Shown here piece after piece: positions 23,972-32,053 of a DNA stretch of 32,106 nucleotides (positions are counted from its first letter, which is position 1; each line of letters opens with the position of its first letter). The notes under the pieces were generated by a model. The model did not search any database and had not been told where the DNA came from. It worked only from the letters and a program-made list of their open reading frames with translations. The translations under genes and the position numbers were made by a program. The stretch is taken from positions 1 through 32,106 of the forward strand of contig JASGCQ010000023.1 of the NCBI GenBank assembly GCA_030054025.1, given 5' to 3'. Source of the stretch: Phycisphaerales bacterium (lineage in GTDB: Bacteria; Bacteroidota; Bacteroidia; Chitinophagales; Chitinophagaceae).

Positions 23972-24424
23972 ATGAGAGCTATTATTCAGCGTGTATCCCA
24001 AGCTAGTGTATCTATTGATGGTCAAATACAGAGTACTATTTCGCGTGGTTTTTTGGTATTATTGGGTGTGGATATAAAAGACAGCGTTGAAGATGCTGAG
24101 TGGCTCTGTAACAAAATTGCAGCTTTGAGGATTTTTGCTGACGAGCGAGGCTTGATGAACCAATCGCTGAAAGATTGTGGTGGCGAGCTACTATTAGTTA
24201 GTCAGTTTACATTGCTTGCCTCTTACAAAAAAGGTAACCGTCCCTCATTTATCAATGCCGCTCGCCCCGAACAAGCCATACCGCTTTATGAATATTGTAT
24301 CGAGCAATTAACCCGCTTGCTCGGCAAGCCTATTGCAACGGGTATTTTTGGCGCAGATATGCAAGTTGCTTTGGTAAATGATGGCCCGGTGAGTATCATC
24401 ATGGATACACATAATAAAGAATAG
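23972..24424 (+). CDS. dtd: D-aminoacyl-tRNA deacylase
   Basis: Hydrolyses D-amino acids (and glycine mischarged on tRNA-Ala) from tRNA. It is 150 residues, the standard length. The N-terminus MRAIIQRVSQASV is typical. The two active-site motifs are SQFTLLA (77-83; Thr80 in the usual position) and NDGPVSI (136-142), the latter carrying the Gly-Pro pair that excludes L-amino acids (usual form NDGPVT). GNRPSF (88-93) is also conserved. It lies between the sugar-nucleotide genes and tadA with very short gaps. This grouping with tadA is common genome housekeeping and not part of capsule synthesis. Confidence 0.97.
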   Translation: MRAIIQRVSQASVSIDGQIQSTISRGFLVLLGVDIKDSVEDAEWLCNKIAALRIFADERGLMNQSLKDCGGELLLVSQFTLLASYKKGNRPSFINAARPEQAIPLYEYCIEQLTRLLGKPIATGIFGADMQVALVNDGPVSIIMDTHNKE

Positions 24425-24427
24425 AGA

Positions 24428-24868
24428 ATGGTTGACGATATACACTTTATGAAAGAAGCCTTGCGTTTAGCGCAGGCGGCCTATGATGCCGGTGAAGTGC
24501 CGGTGGGTGCCGTAGTTGTATGGAACGACAAAATAATTGGTAGAGGCAGTAATCAGGTAGAGCAACTAGCAGACAGTACCGCACATGCCGAAATGATCGC
24601 CATCACTGCGGCATGCAACACTATTGGTGCCAAATATTTAATGGAGGCTACCTTATTTGTAACCTTGGAACCTTGCTTGATGTGTGTCGGTGCCATGTAC
24701 TGGAGCAAGCTTGGTCGCATTGTTTTTGGTGCGTCTGATGCTAAAAATGGCTATAAACGAATAGCAGGCACACAGAACCCTTTTCATCCCAAAGCTTCCG
24801 TTTCTTATGGAATAATGGAGCAAGAATGTGCACAATTGATGAAAGATTTTTTTGCATCTAGGCGTTAA
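24428..24868 (+). CDS. tadA: tRNA-specific adenosine deaminase
   Basis: Zinc-dependent deaminase converting A34 to inosine in the anticodon of tRNA-Arg(ACG). It is 146 residues. The cytidine-deaminase-fold motifs are complete: HAE at 53-55 (zinc ligand His53, proton-shuttle Glu55) and PCLMC at 82-86 (zinc ligands Cys83 and Cys86). EVPVGAVVV (23-31) and RIVFGASDAKNG (97-108) are typical TadA segments. It starts 3 bases after dtd, so it is in the same transcription unit. A guanine deaminase relationship is less likely given the length and the FVTLEPCLMCVGAM context. Confidence 0.95.
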   Translation: MVDDIHFMKEALRLAQAAYDAGEVPVGAVVVWNDKIIGRGSNQVEQLADSTAHAEMIAITAACNTIGAKYLMEATLFVTLEPCLMCVGAMYWSKLGRIVFGASDAKNGYKRIAGTQNPFHPKASVSYGIMEQECAQLMKDFFASRR

Positions 24869-25048
24869 TATCTCAACTTATTTAGTTATCAGTTGTTATA
24901 ATTTCTTTTCATTGTAAAAGCACTAGAGGCTAACCCGTCCGTTTTCAAACATAAATGTTATTTATATTTGATTGATAATCAATTAACTGTATTTCAACCC
25001 AAATTACGCCATAGAAATTAATTTTATTACAATATGTTGAATTTGGTT

Positions 25049-26194
25049 TTAAATTTTATCGAATACAATACGGAAAGTTGTTCCTTTTTTGAGTTCCGAT
25101 TGTTTTACAAAAATGCTTCCATGATGGTATTTCTCTATAATTCTTTTAGAAAGCGATAATCCAAGACCCCAACCTCTTTTCTTGGTTGTAAAACCTGGAT
25201 TGAATACTTTTTTGAGCTGATGTGCTGGAATGCCTTTACCATTATCCAATACATCTATAATTACTTGAGCCTCTTTTTCTTGAATTTGAATGACAATGCT
25301 GCCTGAGCCTTCCATGGCATCAAGTGCATTACGAATTAAGTTTTCGATAACCCAATCAAATAAAGGTCCGCTGATATTGGCTTCAATAAATTCTTGGTTG
25401 TTTTCCAAGCTGATGAAAACTTTTCCTGGTGCACGTTTTTTCATGTAATCCACCATTTCGCGTAAGCGGGGAACCAAATTTTCTATCTCAAGTTTAGGGT
25501 CGCTACCCACTTTGCTAAATCTGTCGGCTACCAGTTTCAAACGGTCAATATCTTTTTGCATTTCTGCAAGGTGTGTGTTTTGGGGAGTTTCATTGCGGAG
25601 GATTTCCATCCATCCTTCGATAGAGCTGATGGGGGTGCCCAATTGATGGGCTGTTTCTTTAGAAAGTCCAACCCATACCTGATTTTGGATAGAACGATTG
25701 GTCGTGCGAATCGCAATCACAACAACCAATAAGAACAGGGCGATAATGGCTAATTGAGCATAAGGGAAATAACGAAGTCTGGTGAGTAGATAAGACTCTC
25801 CATAATAAATGTAGGCATTGCCAAATTGGTATTGTACGACAATGGGTGTGTGTAGTTTTTTGTATTCAGTTATTTTGTTTTTCAGAAAAAGCGGTACGTT
25901 GCTCATGCCAAAGGTATCAATGGCCTTAATATCTTGAATCAGTCCTTTTTCGTCGGTAATGATACGCGGTATAGTACTGTCTTGGGTAATTACGTTTGTT
26001 ACAAAACTAATTTCCTCATCATTTTTCGCATTTGCAATAGATTTGATGCCTTCTGCAAAAAGAGCAACCTTTTTGCGCTCTTCTACAGCCAACTTTGAAG
26101 CCAGCTGGCTGGTATATAATAATGATGCTGCAACAATACACAGAGCAGCGAAAACGAGGTAAGTTCTCCAGTTTAAAAATTGACTAATGTTCAT
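25049..26194 (-). CDS. Membrane sensor histidine kinase, orphan
   Basis: 381-residue inner-membrane kinase. TM1 is at about 11-28, a periplasmic sensor region of about 115 residues follows, and TM2 is at about 144-163. No HAMP is evident between TM2 and the dimerisation helix. The phosphorylated histidine is His183 in the H-box KETAHQLGTPISS, a form common in Bacteroidota. The ATPase has an N-box (ENLIRNALDAM, 284-294), G1 DNGKGI (317-322) and G2 GWGLGLSLSKRI (341-352). No response regulator gene is adjacent. It is transcribed divergently from the glycan genes at 26284 and convergently with tadA. Its position beside the capsule operon could mean it senses envelope state, which is inference. 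Confidence 0.93.
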   Translation of the reverse strand: MNISQFLNWRTYLVFAALCIVAASLLYTSQLASKLAVEERKKVALFAEGIKSIANAKNDEEISFVTNVITQDSTIPRIITDEKGLIQDIKAIDTFGMSNVPLFLKNKITEYKKLHTPIVVQYQFGNAYIYYGESYLLTRLRYFPYAQLAIIALFLLVVVIAIRTTNRSIQNQVWVGLSKETAHQLGTPISSIEGWMEILRNETPQNTHLAEMQKDIDRLKLVADRFSKVGSDPKLEIENLVPRLREMVDYMKKRAPGKVFISLENNQEFIEANISGPLFDWVIENLIRNALDAMEGSGSIVIQIQEKEAQVIIDVLDNGKGIPAHQLKKVFNPGFTTKKRGWGLGLSLSKRIIEKYHHGSIFVKQSELKKGTTFRIVFDKI

Positions 26195-26253
26195 TTGAAT
26201 AATGAAGAAACGAAATTGTTGGAAAAGTATTGCTGTTTTGAGCGTATAATTTT

Positions 26254-26261
26254 TATCTTTG
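26254..26261 (+). promoter_or_regulatory. Bacteroidota -7 element for the 26284-27568 genes
   Basis: TATCTTTG matches TAnnTTTG and ends 22 bases before the ATG at 26284. The -33 region is weak. It lies in the divergent gap shared with the histidine kinase. Confidence 0.5.
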
Positions 26262-26283
26262 TGCCTGCAAATTAATTATCGTA

Positions 26284-26502
26284 ATGGATACGCAACACAA
26301 TTATCAAGAACAAGAAATAGCCAACAATGCTGATATTGAGTACTCAAAACCCTCAAAATCAAGGTTTTTATTCCTTTTGTTTTTCTTTGGATTTTTCATC
26401 TTTTGCTGGTCAGGATGTTACAAATTATATGAAAATAAATTCCAAAAGAACGATGATATCAAAGTTCCTGAAAACACCCTTTACGAACCCAAGTACAAGT
26501 AA
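26284..26502 (+). CDS. Small single-pass membrane protein
   Basis: 72 residues, family not recognised. A polar, acidic N-terminus of about 25 residues precedes one strongly hydrophobic Phe/Leu-rich helix (about 29-44, FLFLLFFFGFFIFCW), and a basic then acidic tail follows. By charge distribution the N-terminus could face the cytoplasm. It has its own -7 element and lies 16 bases before the glycosyltransferase gene, so the two are probably co-transcribed. It is real by position, promoter and length, and may assist the membrane-bound transferase. Another reading frame overlaps it (26327-26518) but lacks membrane logic and start support. Confidence 0.7.
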   Translation: MDTQHNYQEQEIANNADIEYSKPSKSRFLFLLFFFGFFIFCWSGCYKLYENKFQKNDDIKVPENTLYEPKYK

Positions 26503-26518
26503 TTTGCTTCTTGTATAA

Positions 26519-27568
26519 ATGATTGTTACTGCTCAAGACACCGCTGTTGTCATTCTAAGCTATAATGGCAAAAAGTGGCATGAGCTATTTCTTCCCCTTA
26601 TCGTATCCGAAGCCACATCGGGCTATTCCGTTGTCGTTGTAGATAATGCATCTACAGATGACACTTTTGCATATATTAAAGCCGAATTTCCTTCGGTAGC
26701 ACTGCTCCAATTGCCTGTCAATAAAGGTTTTGCTCATGGCTATGCTGTTGCATTACAGCAAATTCAAGCTAAATACTATGTTTTACTGAGTGCTGATTTT
26801 GAAGTAAGCCTAGGATGGTTTGCTCCATTGTACAAGGCTATGGAAAGCAATCATAATATAGCAGCTTGCCAACCCAAAATAAAATATTGGCGAGAGCGGG
26901 AAAAATTCGAATACGCAGGAGCAGCAGGAGGTTTTAAAGACAATTTTGGATATATGTTTTGCCGTGGGCGAATTTTGGACGAAGTTGAAATTGACCATAA
27001 TCAATACGATGACAATATTGAAATTTTTTGGGCGAGCGGTGGCTGTTTGTTTGTTCGAGCCGAGCTCTACCATCTGGTAGGAGGATTAGATGCAGATTTT
27101 TATGCCCACATGGAGGAGATAGACTTGTGTTGGAGGCTCAAAAATGCAGGCTATAGTATTGCCTATATCGGAGGCTCAATGGTATATCATGTCGGTGGAA
27201 GTGTCATTAGTTATGGCAGCCCTCAAAAACTGTTCTATAATTTTAGGAATAGTTTGATTTTATTGCTCAAGAATGAAACCTTGGTCAGATTATTGTGGTT
27301 GTTACCGCTAAGGATGTGCTTAGATGGGTTGGTTGGTTTACATTTATTATTTCAGGGCAAGCGTATAGAGTTTAAAACCGTCATCAAAGCTCATGTTCAT
27401 TTCTATCGTTCTTTTGGCAAATGGGTGAAGCACAGAGCAAAGGCGCAAAAAAATATCGTGCAACATCCCAATAAGAATGGAATATATAAGGGCAGCATTA
27501 TATGGCACTACTTTGTTAGAAAACAAAAGACGTTTAATCAATTAAATTGGCGACCGAAATCAATCTAA
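26519..27568 (+). CDS. Glycosyltransferase family 2
   Basis: 349-residue GT-A transferase, probably adding a sugar to a surface glycan at the inner membrane. The N-terminal fold shows VVILSYNG (10-17), VVVDNASTDDTF (38-49) and VNKGFAHGYAVALQ. The nucleotide-sugar/metal site is LLSADFEVSLGW, where the usual N-x-D is S-A-D. The acceptor-side block is FWASGGCLFVRAELYHLVGG, then MEEIDLCWRLKNAGY (the catalytic E-D/E-E region). The C-terminal region is hydrophobic and basic (LVRLLWLLPLRMCLDGLVGLHLLF), suggesting membrane association. It resembles WcaA/rhamnosyltransferase-like family 2 proteins of Bacteroidota. It follows the small membrane protein gene closely and precedes the capsule export genes. 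Confidence 0.93.
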   Translation: MIVTAQDTAVVILSYNGKKWHELFLPLIVSEATSGYSVVVVDNASTDDTFAYIKAEFPSVALLQLPVNKGFAHGYAVALQQIQAKYYVLLSADFEVSLGWFAPLYKAMESNHNIAACQPKIKYWREREKFEYAGAAGGFKDNFGYMFCRGRILDEVEIDHNQYDDNIEIFWASGGCLFVRAELYHLVGGLDADFYAHMEEIDLCWRLKNAGYSIAYIGGSMVYHVGGSVISYGSPQKLFYNFRNSLILLLKNETLVRLLWLLPLRMCLDGLVGLHLLFQGKRIEFKTVIKAHVHFYRSFGKWVKHRAKAQKNIVQHPNKNGIYKGSIIWHYFVRKQKTFNQLNWRPKSI

Positions 27569-27627
27569 GTGTATCTTCAGCGCACATAACATTCACTTTT
27601 TTATTATAAATCTTATCAGCCAGTACC

Positions 27628-28398
27628 ATGTTCTCTTTTTTTAAGAAAAAAAAATCTAATGTAATTGCGCCGACTTACACTGTAAGTGATTTTTCATTTA
27701 TGGGTGGCGATATGCACAGTCATTTAGTGCCGGGCATTGATGATGGTTCACAATCATTGGAAGACAGTGTGCGATTTATCGAAAAATTGTACTCAATGGG
27801 TATTTCAAAATTCATTACCACGCCTCATATTCATGGCGAGATGTTTGATAATGATACGCAAAAGGTACAAAAACATTTTCAACCTCTAAAAGATTATTTA
27901 GCACAACATATCCCCGAAATACAGATTCAAGTATCTGCCGAATATTTTTTAGATACCTATTTTTTGAATGACGTATTGCCCAAAGGGTTGATGGCATTTG
28001 GGAAAAATAATGTGTTGGTAGAAGTGAGTATGGCGGGTTGGAATCGGCAGTTTAATGAAATTATGTTTGCGGTGCAGGTAAATGGCTATAATCCTATATT
28101 AGCACATCCTGAACGCTATCTATATGAAACGAAGATGGAGGTGTTCGAAGCTCTTAGAAATAAAGGAGTTGCGATGCAAATGAATCTGCTGTCTATTTTG
28201 GGATATTATGGTAAATCCATCAAAACCAATGCGGAAAAAATGTTGGAAATGGGCTTGTATGATTATTGCGGTACCGATTTGCACCACGATAGACATTTAG
28301 CCCATATCACTGATATGCCTAATACACACCAAGAAATACTTTGGAAATTGAGTGAATATGGCTTTAAGAATAATGAATTGTATCAGGCTATTGCTTAA
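27628..28398 (+). CDS. CpsB/YwqE-type tyrosine-protein phosphatase
   Basis: A PHP-fold, Mn-dependent phosphatase of 256 residues that dephosphorylates BY-kinases and thus tunes capsule export. The metal-binding motifs are DMHSHLVPGIDDGS (28-41; His30, His32), TTPHIHGE (64-71), LAHPERY (about 157-163) and GTDLHHD (about 224-230). A short basic Lys/Phe-rich start (MFSFFKKKKS) precedes the domain. It is upstream of the Wza-like lipoprotein and the Wzc-like kinase, its expected substrate, in the usual cps order. The gap of about 50 bases to the next gene carries a promoter element, so the export genes may also be transcribed separately. Confidence 0.93.
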   Translation: MFSFFKKKKSNVIAPTYTVSDFSFMGGDMHSHLVPGIDDGSQSLEDSVRFIEKLYSMGISKFITTPHIHGEMFDNDTQKVQKHFQPLKDYLAQHIPEIQIQVSAEYFLDTYFLNDVLPKGLMAFGKNNVLVEVSMAGWNRQFNEIMFAVQVNGYNPILAHPERYLYETKMEVFEALRNKGVAMQMNLLSILGYYGKSIKTNAEKMLEMGLYDYCGTDLHHDRHLAHITDMPNTHQEILWKLSEYGFKNNELYQAIA

Positions 28399-28419
28399 AA
28401 ATAAATCAGTAAATTCAAT

Positions 28420-28427
28420 TAACTTTG
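28420..28427 (+). promoter_or_regulatory. Bacteroidota -7 element upstream of the Wza-like gene
   Basis: TAACTTTG matches TAnnTTTG and ends 22 bases before the ATG at 28450. The -33 position is AT-rich without a clear TTTG. Confidence 0.45.
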
Positions 28428-28449
28428 CCCAACTTACAATTTAATTAAA

Positions 28450-29262
28450 ATGGTAAAATTGAACAAATATTATGGCATAGCCTTATTGGCTTTGTCGGCT
28501 TCTTGCGCTTCTCCTAAGCGATCTATTTATTTTTATACCAACGACAAAGAGAGTCAAAAAACGGAAATTGTTGAAAGCCTACCTCGACCAGAGTTGGTCG
28601 TTGATGTTGACGATATTGTAGCAATTACTGTGAGCAGTGGAGATGCCATTACCCTTACCGACCCATTAGGAATATTTAAAGATGGTGGAGTGCCCTACAA
28701 TATTACAGCACAAACTGGTGGCGGAGTTGTGAGAGGTTATTTGGTCAATTCAAATGGCGAGATCGAATTCCCACTAATTGGACAAGTAAAAATTGCAGGA
28801 TTGACGCCAACCGAGATAAAAGCAATGATGGCGCAAAAGCTGATTAAATACGTTAAGCCCCCTATTGGTATTGAAGTGCGCTTGCTCAATTATAAAATTA
28901 ATATGCTTGGCGAAGTAGGTAGAGTTGGTCCGATACTAGCACCTAATCATAAAATTAATATTCTGGAGGCAATAACCGCAGCAGGCGATATCCCACCAAC
29001 AGGTAGAAAAGATAAAGTACTCATTATTCGTGAAAAAAATGGAAAACAAGAATTTGGGCATATTAACTTGAATAGTAAAGAAATGTTCACAAGCCCTTAT
29101 TATTATCTCCAAAAAAATGATATTGTTTATGTGGAGCCTAACAGATTAAAAAGGCAGCAAAACAACGAATTTTTACTATTTTATTTACCAACCGTAATGG
29201 GATTTCTCAGCTCTGCGTTATCTATTTATGGTATTATTCAAATAACGAAAAATGCTAAGTAA
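28450..29262 (+). CDS. Polysaccharide export lipoprotein (Wza/BexD family)
   Basis: 270 residues. An SPII signal ends at ALSASC (Cys19), so the mature protein is lipid-anchored. A poly_export domain at about 48-140 (DVDDIVAITVSSGD, then YLVNSNGEIEFPLIGQVKIAGLT) is followed by an SLBB-like domain (INMLGEVGRVGPILAPNHKINILEAI, about 150-220). A C-terminal hydrophobic segment (about 236-262, FLLFYLPTVMGFLSS) may be the membrane-spanning helix of the export pore. It acts as the outer-membrane channel partner of the kinase encoded 49 bases downstream. It is shorter than E. coli Wza (379), as is common in Bacteroidota. Confidence 0.93.
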   Translation: MVKLNKYYGIALLALSASCASPKRSIYFYTNDKESQKTEIVESLPRPELVVDVDDIVAITVSSGDAITLTDPLGIFKDGGVPYNITAQTGGGVVRGYLVNSNGEIEFPLIGQVKIAGLTPTEIKAMMAQKLIKYVKPPIGIEVRLLNYKINMLGEVGRVGPILAPNHKINILEAITAAGDIPPTGRKDKVLIIREKNGKQEFGHINLNSKEMFTSPYYYLQKNDIVYVEPNRLKRQQNNEFLLFYLPTVMGFLSSALSIYGIIQITKNAK

Positions 29263-29311
29263 ATTTCGTTAGGAATATCCATTATCAAACTCTACTTTTT
29301 ATTTCCTTTTT

Positions 29312-31768
29312 ATGGAACAAAATACGTTTCAATCTTCTTCTCAAAATACCATCAAAGACCAGATTAATCAAAGCTTTGATATTCGTAGATTTTTGGCTTC
29401 GGTTATCAGCTATTGGTACATACTAGTCCTTTGCCTATTCCTTGCTGTTATCGGAGCCTTCATGTATTTGAGATATACAACTCCTATGTACTTGGTAAGA
29501 AGCTCACTCCTTTTAGATGATGGCGGTGAGGCAAGTGGAGGCGGAGTACAGGCAAGAACATCGGTTTTGAAAAAAATCGGGATACAAGATGAAGGGGTCA
29601 ACATGTTTAACGAGATTATGCTTCTAAAATCGCAAGATTTGCTGAAAGAAGTAGTTGATTCATTGGGGCTAAATGTAAGATATTGGGTAAAAGGCAAGGT
29701 AAAAGAAACAGAGATATACGAGGAGTGTCCATATAAAATTATATTTGACAAAGACGGTTATCAAGGTACTTCAGATGAATTTTATATTACCAAAGCAATT
29801 GAAGGCGGTAAAGAAGTTGATGGATTATTTGATTTAAAAAGTGACGATAAAACGATGCGAATCGCATTCGACACTTGGACCAAAATGCCTTATGGCAGAA
29901 TGAAAATCGTTTATGTAAATTCTAAGTTTGTTTATTATAGTTATACCAAAATTCCAATTAGAATTTCGATTACGTCTAGCATTGCTGCGGTAGATCAATT
30001 TTTACCTGTATTGCAAATATTCCCATCAGATGGGCGAACCAGTATGTTGGAGATTTCGCTGACAGATAATTTACCCCTGAGAGCCGTCAATTTTATAAAT
30101 GTCTTGGTGGATAGGTACCATATTGATGAATTGTCAAATGCAGTAGAGTCTGCTCAAAAAACAAGAAAGTTTATTGAAGAACGTCAAAAAGAGCTTGCCA
30201 ACCAACTAAAAGGAGTGGACTCCAAAGTAGAAGGGATAAAAGTGAGCCACAACATGATAGACGTGTCCGCACAAGGAGGTGCTTATATAGCCGGAAAAGA
30301 AGAATCGCAGCAGCAGATTAACGAAATGGTTTTGGAGCGTCAATCCTTGCTTGAAGTCAAGTCTCAACTGTCCGATTTGTCGGCCGGAGAATATCCCTTT
30401 ATTGCTGGAGTCAATGTAAAAGATGCGGTATTGGGTGCGATGATTAGTAAATACAATACAGTTGCTCAAAAAATAGTGGTTGAAAAACAACCCGAAGAAA
30501 ATCCTATTCGCAAAAGAGACGAGGCTGAATTTGCCAATCTAAAATCAGGCATAGTAAAAGCAATTTCGAAAAACGAATCAGTTATTAATGCGAGTTTACA
30601 ATCTGCCTATCAAAATTCTTCGAAATACAGTGGTCTTATTGGAACTATTCCGAGGCTTGACCGATCTATTAATGACGTAAAGCGTGAGTATGATGTACTA
30701 CAAAGTATGTATCTCACCCTTTTTCAGAAAGGTTTGGAAAATGAAATCTCATTAAATGCGGCATCAGCCAAATCAAAATTGGTGGTTCAGCCCTATAATA
30801 CAGGCACTCCTGTAAAACCCGTTTCCAAAAGTGTTTACTTCTTTTCCTTTTTTGCAGGTCTCTTCTTTCCTTGTGTTGCATTAGCTGTCAAAGAATTGTT
30901 GAACAATAAAGTGATGAATGAAGCTGACATCGAGTCTATGACTGCTATTCCTATAGTAGGCTCTATCAACAAGGCTGCTGACGGAATGGAGGTGGTAATA
31001 GGACCAAGTATTAGAACGGGTATTGCAGAACAGTTCCGTTTGTTGCGTACCAACCTCGAATTTATGGCGGTGAATGAGAATAAAAAAACCATTCTTGTGA
31101 CCTCAAGTGTTAGCGGAGAGGGGAAAACATTTATATCAATCAATTTAGGACTTACACTTGCACTGACCCATAAAAAGGTATTGGTTATGGAATTTGACCT
31201 TCGTAAACCCAAAATAAGTGAACGTTTGAATTTGGACAGAGATGGCGGTATTAGTGCCTATCTTGCAGGTGTAGTCAACAATTTGGACAAAGTGGTAAAA
31301 CCCTCCGGTTTGCATGGCAACCTATTTGTTGCCAATTGCGGTGCAGTGCCGCCCAATCCAGGAGAACTGATTTTGTTGCCTCGCAACAAGCAAATGTTTG
31401 AGGATTTAACTGAAATATTTGATGCTATTATTATTGATACCGCACCTGTTGGAATGGTATCCGATGCTACCATATTGGCGAAATACGCAGGTGTAAATGT
31501 GTTCGTTACCCGTCAAGGTCGTACTATCAAGGGGCAATTAAAGATGTTGGATATGTTGTATAAGGATAGAAAAATCAACAATCCAGCAATCATCTTCAAT
31601 GGTGTTGAAAGAAGCAAGAAATATGGTTATGGTTATGGTTACGACTATGGCTATGGTTATGGTTATGGTTATGGAGGCGATGCAACAGGAGGCGGCTATT
31701 ATGAAACTGAAACAAGCCTCGGTTCGGGATCTAAAATCAGAAATATTTTTAAGAAAAAGGACAAATAA
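29312..31768 (+). CDS. wzc: Wzc-type polysaccharide co-polymerase and tyrosine kinase
   Basis: 818-residue inner-membrane protein that controls polysaccharide length and export through a cytoplasmic BY-kinase domain. TM1 is near 33-54. A periplasmic Wzz domain with long coiled coil spans about 60-500 and TM2 about 507-530. In the kinase domain, Walker A is SSVSGEGKT (Lys605), Walker A' is VLVMEFDLRKP (a Glu replaces the usual first Asp) and Walker B is IIIDTAPVGMVSDA. The tail holds nine Tyr-x pairs (residues 771-787), then GGGYYETE, serving as the autophosphorylation cluster. The stop codon and the preceding base lie inside the left inverted repeat of a small inserted element. It is regulated by the phosphatase encoded at 27628. 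Confidence 0.95.
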   Translation: MEQNTFQSSSQNTIKDQINQSFDIRRFLASVISYWYILVLCLFLAVIGAFMYLRYTTPMYLVRSSLLLDDGGEASGGGVQARTSVLKKIGIQDEGVNMFNEIMLLKSQDLLKEVVDSLGLNVRYWVKGKVKETEIYEECPYKIIFDKDGYQGTSDEFYITKAIEGGKEVDGLFDLKSDDKTMRIAFDTWTKMPYGRMKIVYVNSKFVYYSYTKIPIRISITSSIAAVDQFLPVLQIFPSDGRTSMLEISLTDNLPLRAVNFINVLVDRYHIDELSNAVESAQKTRKFIEERQKELANQLKGVDSKVEGIKVSHNMIDVSAQGGAYIAGKEESQQQINEMVLERQSLLEVKSQLSDLSAGEYPFIAGVNVKDAVLGAMISKYNTVAQKIVVEKQPEENPIRKRDEAEFANLKSGIVKAISKNESVINASLQSAYQNSSKYSGLIGTIPRLDRSINDVKREYDVLQSMYLTLFQKGLENEISLNAASAKSKLVVQPYNTGTPVKPVSKSVYFFSFFAGLFFPCVALAVKELLNNKVMNEADIESMTAIPIVGSINKAADGMEVVIGPSIRTGIAEQFRLLRTNLEFMAVNENKKTILVTSSVSGEGKTFISINLGLTLALTHKKVLVMEFDLRKPKISERLNLDRDGGISAYLAGVVNNLDKVVKPSGLHGNLFVANCGAVPPNPGELILLPRNKQMFEDLTEIFDAIIIDTAPVGMVSDATILAKYAGVNVFVTRQGRTIKGQLKMLDMLYKDRKINNPAIIFNGVERSKKYGYGYGYDYGYGYGYGYGGDATGGGYYETETSLGSGSKIRNIFKKKDK
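31622..31675 (+). repeat. Hexanucleotide tandem repeat coding the Tyr-Gly tail
   Basis: Nine 6-base units, mostly TATGGT, with variants TACGAC, TATGGC and TATGGA. Each unit encodes Tyr-Gly (one Tyr-Asp). Slippage would change tyrosine number without shifting frame. Confidence 0.95.
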
Positions 31769-31991
31769 TACCAATTCGACAACACTTTGGCACGATTTTT
31801 GCAATATAAGATATTATGTCCAATCCAGTAGCAATAACAGTAATAGAATCAGAATCAATATTAAGACGCAACTTGAAACACAGCTCGCCTACTGTACGTA
31901 GTCGCATAAAAATAGCTCTGACCAAACCGTAGCTTCTATAACAGGATGGGATTTATACACTACGTCATTCTGATGGCAAATTGGTATAATT
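31764..31991. mobile_element. Miniature inverted-repeat element, internally deleted IS630-like
   Basis: The ends are 21-bp inverted repeats (31764-31784 against 31971-31991) with 17 of 21 positions paired, including an unbroken ATACCAATT core. Inside, a frame from 31816 begins like a transposase (next entry). A second frame ending at 31973 reads ASITGWDLYTTSF, like a transposase C-terminus. The roughly 228-bp unit thus keeps both transposase ends and lacks the middle. TA dinucleotides at both ends fit an IS630/Tc1-type target. It sits between wzc and its terminator. Confidence 0.6.
31816..31932 (+). pseudogene. Transposase N-terminal remnant
   Basis: 38 codons from ATG to TAG. The residues after the start (VIESESILRRNLKHSSPTVR, then SRIKIAL) resemble the first helices of winged-helix IS630-type transposases, which open with a basic R-x-R-I/A-x-x-L segment. 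The frame ends where the second, C-terminal-like frame (31914-31973) takes over, so an internal deletion with frame change is the likely cause. It is not expected to be functional. Confidence 0.5.
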
Positions 31992-32021
31992 TCTACATAC
32001 TACAGCTTTGATGTTTTATCT

Positions 32022-32053
32022 AAAAGGGTTTCAATAATTATTGAAACCCTTTT
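32022..32053 (+). terminator. Terminator of the polysaccharide export operon
   Basis: A fully palindromic 32-base stretch, arms AAAAGGGTTTCAATAA and TTATTGAAACCCTTTT, is followed by TTAT. It is a strong hairpin with U tail. It lies about 250 bases after the wzc stop, displaced by the miniature element. Nothing supportable was seen from 32054 to the window end. Confidence 0.88.

Noticed and set aside
24869..25048. Regulatory or terminator structure between tadA and the histidine kinase
   Set aside because: Only weak AT-rich hairpins (for example around TTGATTGATAATCAA) are present, and none has a convincing stem with a T tail.
31622..31675. CRISPR-like array
   Set aside because: Hexamer units without spacers, in frame within a kinase tail.
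31599..31901. Plus-strand ORF overlapping the wzc tail
   Set aside because: It is a frame-shifted reading of the Tyr-Gly repeat, giving a Met-Val run, and continues into the inserted element.
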